Shown here: piece by piece, positions 19,367-22,212 of the stretch
Layout of the letters: each line of letters starts with the position of its first letter
How positions within the stretch are numbered: the stretch's first letter is position 1
Assembly: GCA_024364805.1 (NCBI GenBank)
Contig: CM044508.1
Coordinates: 19,516,107-19,538,318, forward strand
Reading direction: 5' to 3'
DNA from: Euprymna scolopes
Taxonomy: Eukaryota; Mollusca; Cephalopoda; Sepiida; Sepiolidae
Length of the DNA: 22,212 nucleotides
Program-made: the position numbers and the translations under genes
The notes under the pieces: generated by a model
What the model was told of the DNA's origin: nothing
What the model saw: only the letters and a program-made list of their open reading frames with translations
Databases searched by the model: none

Positions 19367-19648
19367 ATGGCTGACAATGCGAGAGCAGGCTACTCCTGCG
19401 AAATAAATAAATACTTCCGGCCGAAATCCTGTTCGAATTCCCGAGAATGTATTGCGGACAATTCCGAAAGACAACTAAAAATTCAAACAGCAGGTGTCCT
19501 CTTTCCATCAAATATCAATATCAACAAAGATCCAAAAAATTATATATCAACACTAACCGAGAACAAAATATTAAAGAGTAGTATCATGCAGATACTACAC
19601 TTTGATCTTGGCCCGAAGTCCAAGAAATCTATTATGGGCAGCGGATAA
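19367..19648 (+). CDS. Hypothetical 93-codon ORF, doubtful
   Basis: The frame starts at a true ATG with G at -3 and +4 (fair Kozak context) and runs 93 codons. The predicted protein is polar, with four Cys in the first half (SCEINKYFRPKSCSNSREC region) and no signal peptide, membrane segment or domain that I recognise. There is no neighbouring exon or poly(A) signal to support it. In AT-rich DNA of this size a 93-codon frame can occur by chance, so this is probably not a gene. Confidence 0.12.
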   Translation: MADNARAGYSCEINKYFRPKSCSNSRECIADNSERQLKIQTAGVLFPSNININKDPKNYISTLTENKILKSSIMQILHFDLGPKSKKSIMGSG

Positions 19649-19975
19649 AAGTTCACTTCTCCCTAAATACACAATGCATAACTGGTAATCGTAACGTAGA
19701 GTATGATTAGATTTAATTCGCAGGCAAAATCCTCGAATTAGTGTTGCAATTGTTGACGTGTAGTATGTTAACAATGTCATTAAGTTGATGCAAAAATAAT
19801 GGCGTCTGTTATCAGATATACATACGTAAACAAAACGATTATTTTTCCACCAACCTAATAAATTTAGCATTCTGATTAAGATCGTAAAGAAAAAAGCGGT
19901 TGGTTAGTGATCTGACGAGTTCACACTGATCAACTGCGTACTCCTTTGACTGGTGATACTTTTTCGCAGTTATCT
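19649..19975. other. Unassigned DNA
   Basis: Only a minus-strand frame (19595-19870) without recognisable features. Confidence 0.4.
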
Positions 19976-20008
19976 TCTATAATATAAATCTCACATGTCT
20001 GTTTAAAT

Positions 20009-20044
20009 GTATGTACGTATGTATGTATGTATGTATGTATGTAT
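20009..20044. repeat. (ATGT)n microsatellite, left of structured segment
   Basis: TATG tetranucleotide repeats with one ACG variant. A matching tract flanks the other side of the structured segment. Confidence 0.93.
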
Positions 20045-20046
20045 AT

Positions 20047-20383
20047 TTGTGTGTGTATATGTGTATTGGGGTGGAAAGGGCTCCCGTAAGCCGTGGTGAA
20101 GGCAACCTTTCTAGGAGAAGATAATCTCTGATGTAAAAAAAAAACATAAAGCGGAAGACCATTACCCGGATTAAGCTGGCCTGCAGTTTAATTTGTTGCA
20201 GGCTATCTTGCTCTTGCTTGTTGCTGGATCTCGACATTTTGAACCGAGAGAGAGACTTAGCTGTCGTACAAAGCTAAGACTCTGTAACATCATATTTGTA
20301 TAGATACTCCCTCAGGCATTTGGGCTCATGGATTTTAAATGGCTGAGGGAGTGGCACTCGTCTGACAAGAATGTGCAATCATC
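20047..20383 (+). repeat. Structured segment with three consecutive stem-loops
   Basis: Bounded on both sides by (ATGT)n. Hairpin 1: GCCTGCA/TGCAGGC, 11-nt loop (20179-20203). Hairpin 2: CTTAGCT/AGCTAAG, 9-nt loop, extended by GAGA/TCTC beyond one A-A mismatch (20251-20283). Hairpin 3: ACTCCCTCAGGCATTT against AAATGGCTGAGGGAGT, 16 positions with one mismatch, 15-nt loop (20306-20352). Upstream is a GGCTCCCGTAAGCCGTGGTG block. It has no good A/B boxes and no coding frame. It may be a SINE-like body or captured RNA-gene-like DNA; I cannot name it. Confidence 0.55.
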
Positions 20384-20406
20384 ATGTATGTATGTATGTA
20401 TGTATG
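20384..20406. repeat. (ATGT)n microsatellite, right of structured segment
   Basis: It occupies the same relative place as the (CATA)n at 16863-16876 in the long array unit, read on the opposite strand. Confidence 0.93.
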
Positions 20407-20793
20407 TCTCAAAAAAGATTTTCGACAGAGGCGACGGATCCTGACAAAATCGGTATCATTTTGAAGCTCGAGTAAATAAATATCGGAAATTGACCAAAAA
20501 CATTAATTCCTTCACCCTAAACTCGGCCATTTTATCCAAGGAGGGATTTATCTTTTTTCACTAACATTTTAGAAAATCGTGTTTACTGTTGAATTGACTT
20601 CGGTTAATTTGACGGCTTTTCACTTTCGGTCGCGTCATAGAGACATTGGCTAAGACGTCAGATTGTCTTTTACTTTCATTTCTGCCTTCGCGGCAGGGGT
20701 TACAGCCTGCCTGCCTGCCTATTACTACTTATTTTTTTTTTTTGCTTAACTGTCACCTCCAAACTCCCGGGCAACGCCGTTCGTCCAGGTTAG

Positions 20794-21215
20794 TCCATCA
20801 AATAAATATATCATTGCATTTCATACATAATATGTGTCGTTATTCTGTAGAGTAAAGTAACAATAAAAGAAAGCTATTGTAAATTTTTATATTCAATAAT
20901 GGAATCTTCCCGAAAGTGCAGTGATGCCTAATATGACGAAATATATTTAAACTATCTTTGGATACATCAACAAACACCTACCGTTTGGTTGCCTTAGGAG
21001 GCCATTTAACCCTTAATCATTCTTCCCTTTTAAAGTTATCGAACCCCCTATTGTTGATTAGCTGTTCTTACATCAAAAACGTGACTTGCACTTATTCTTT
21101 CAAAGTGAGTCTCTTTAAATTAACATTTGATTTTAATCTTCCCAAGAGCAGCAAAAATTTTATCAGCCTTTCTCTTCTTTAAGCCCAATCCGAACACACA
21201 GACATAATAAGGTTC
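20794..21215. other. Unassigned DNA
   Basis: No supportable gene. The frame at 20958-21182 shows no family resemblance. Confidence 0.4.
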
Positions 21216-21578
21216 TTGTATTCGCTTGAAACCATAAACGCCGTAGCAACTGTTGCTTATTATCTGTTGTTTATTTCTGATAATTCGATAGATGGCTTGA
21301 GTTACAGGCGGATGCCGTTTAGAGCAGCTATTATTATTTATGGTCCTGATAACTTCAAAGAAGCCGAACAAGTTCTGGGGATTATTTGTAGGGCTGGTTG
21401 GCGTAATGAAAAGACGAACACAAGGAAAACAAACGTATATTATCTGTTTGGAAAATGCATTACAATTTCTCATAAAACCCGAGGAGAAAATGTTAGAAAT
21501 TCATTTGAATGGGAAATATGTTTGTTTCTCATCGATTTTCTTTTATTTTTCGATTCTCTTAATACAAAGATAAAATAA
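21216..21578 (+). other. 120-codon open frame, probably not a gene
   Basis: The longest open frame outside repeats, but it opens on TTG; the first in-frame ATG is near 21313. It overlaps a 117-codon frame on the minus strand (21120-21473). The predicted peptide has no recognisable domain and a hydrophobic C-terminus encoded by T-rich DNA. No splice-site-bounded exon structure is evident. A degraded mobile-element frame cannot be excluded. Confidence 0.2.
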
Positions 21579-21890
21579 ACGGAGAAATATTTTCAGTATA
21601 AAGAAAAAGTAAATTGAATAAATAGAAACGATAAAATACCTAATATATATATTTTTTTAATTTGTTCTCGGATTTTTGCATTTTATCATTGCATTTCATT
21701 ATATAAGCGAAAGAAGGCGTTGTATGTTATAATCGCTACAGGCAAAGTCTGTAAGTTCGGTGTGCAAGGTTCGAATTCTACCTTGGAAATTCATAATCTG
21801 TATATTAATACGATAGTGTATGTGTTGTTTTCTGTGTCACGCTTACATCTGAGGCGTTTAATTATTTACTTCCATGTCTTGTCATAAATA
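21579..21890. other. Unassigned DNA with a weak B-box-like motif
   Basis: GGTTCGAATTC at about 21768-21778 fits a pol III B box, but the expected T-arm pairing is poor and no convincing A box or cloverleaf can be drawn. It is at most a decayed tRNA-like SINE fragment. Confidence 0.3.
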
Positions 21891-21896
21891 ATTCTA

Positions 21897-22150
21897 TCAA
21901 GAATTCTTCATAAATTTTGGTCTTGGTTTCGATTATATCTGATGGCACTTGAGTCATCTACTTTTTTTATATATAATGTTTTCAAGAATTCTTCGAAAGT
22001 TGTGGTTTCGGTTTCGATTATAACTCATGGCACTCTAGTAATCTAGTTTTTTTTCAATAATTTATCAAGAATTCTTTATAATTCTTTATAGATTTTGTTT
22101 TCGATTTGAAGGAAATAATTTATATATATTTTTTTCATGTTTTTATTCCG
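21897..22150 (+). repeat. ~84-bp tandem repeat, two to three diverged units
   Basis: TCAAGAATTCTT begins units at 21897, 21982 and about 22064. Units 1 and 2 share TTCGATTATA, a CTGATGGCACT/CTCATGGCACT block and a CTAG/CTAC-T-run ending. The third unit is partial and more diverged. Confidence 0.75.
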
Positions 22151-22177
22151 GTTTCCATTGAAGCATATGACCTCCGG

Positions 22178-22180
<3 letters not shown>

Positions 22181-22212
<32 letters not shown>
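22181..22212. repeat. (AT)n microsatellite at right edge
   Basis: Pure AT run continuing to the end of the window. Confidence 0.95.

Larger units (their letters stand above)
19976..20793 (+). mobile_element. Third Helitron-like copy carrying a structured segment
   Basis: The 3' end is supported by CCCGGGCAACGCCGTTCG, then TCCAGG and TTAG (20766-20793), a decayed hairpin plus CTRR-like terminus. TCACCTCCAAA just before it is the inverse of the array's TTTGGAGGTG. The 20385-20560 part is homologous to the reverse complement of 16690-16880 (shared GACAGAGGCGAC, TTTTGAAGCTCGA and AACATTAATT). A possible 5' start is TCTATAATATAAATCTC at 19976, which resembles the TCTATATAT start of the array units but follows T rather than A. 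The interval 20047-20384 has no counterpart in the other copies. Confidence 0.5.

Noticed and set aside
21755-21795. tRNA gene at the GGTTCGAATTC motif
   Set aside because: T-arm pairing is poor, and no A box or acceptor stem can be paired.

Overview
The window looks like gene-poor, AT-rich intergenic or intronic DNA from an invertebrate. A cephalopod, especially an octopus-like genome, is the best guess. The guess rests on the mix of long (AT)n, (ACAT)n and (GAT)n microsatellites, degraded Tc1/mariner elements, a jockey/CR1-type LINE, short Helitron-like repeats and tRNA-related SINE-like sequence. I see no host protein-coding gene that I can support, and no rRNA, no intact tRNA and no CRISPR array. 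Almost all recognisable content is dead or non-autonomous mobile DNA and tandem repeats.

Layout. 1-2300: mostly unassigned AT-rich DNA. 2500-4217: a degraded Tc1-like transposon (2691-4217) with long terminal inverted repeats. A second, orphan terminal repeat faces it across a (TA)n tract. 4365-6435: a 30-bp AT-rich minisatellite split by a 5'-truncated LINE (4411-5748). 7200-8600: two unclassified dispersed-repeat-like segments. 8600-11300: unassigned. 11431-11637 (minus): the N-terminal stub of a mariner transposase. 11995-12590: probable 3' end of a Penelope-like element. 12721-12840: a tRNA-SINE-like unit. 13380-14240: GAT and AC/AT/GT microsatellites. 14361-14830: remnant of another Tc1/mariner-superfamily transposase.

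14892-18068 is the most structured part. It is a head-to-tail array of Helitron-like units read on the minus strand: four ~155-bp short units plus one ~740-bp long unit. They are joined through CTAG/TC junctions, as expected of rolling-circle transposons. A complete-looking 865-bp solo LTR with a 4-bp target duplication sits inside the long unit. A second Helitron-like element (17288-18036) points the other way from a shared (AT)n tract. A third relative, on the plus strand (about 19976-20793), carries a segment with three consecutive strong stem-loops (20179-20352). The right end (21897-22150) holds an ~84-bp tandem repeat and closes in (AT)n, as the left end does.

No genes work together here. 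The relationships are nesting and order of insertion: minisatellite before LINE, Helitron array before LTR, and Tc1 copies placed in TA-rich DNA.
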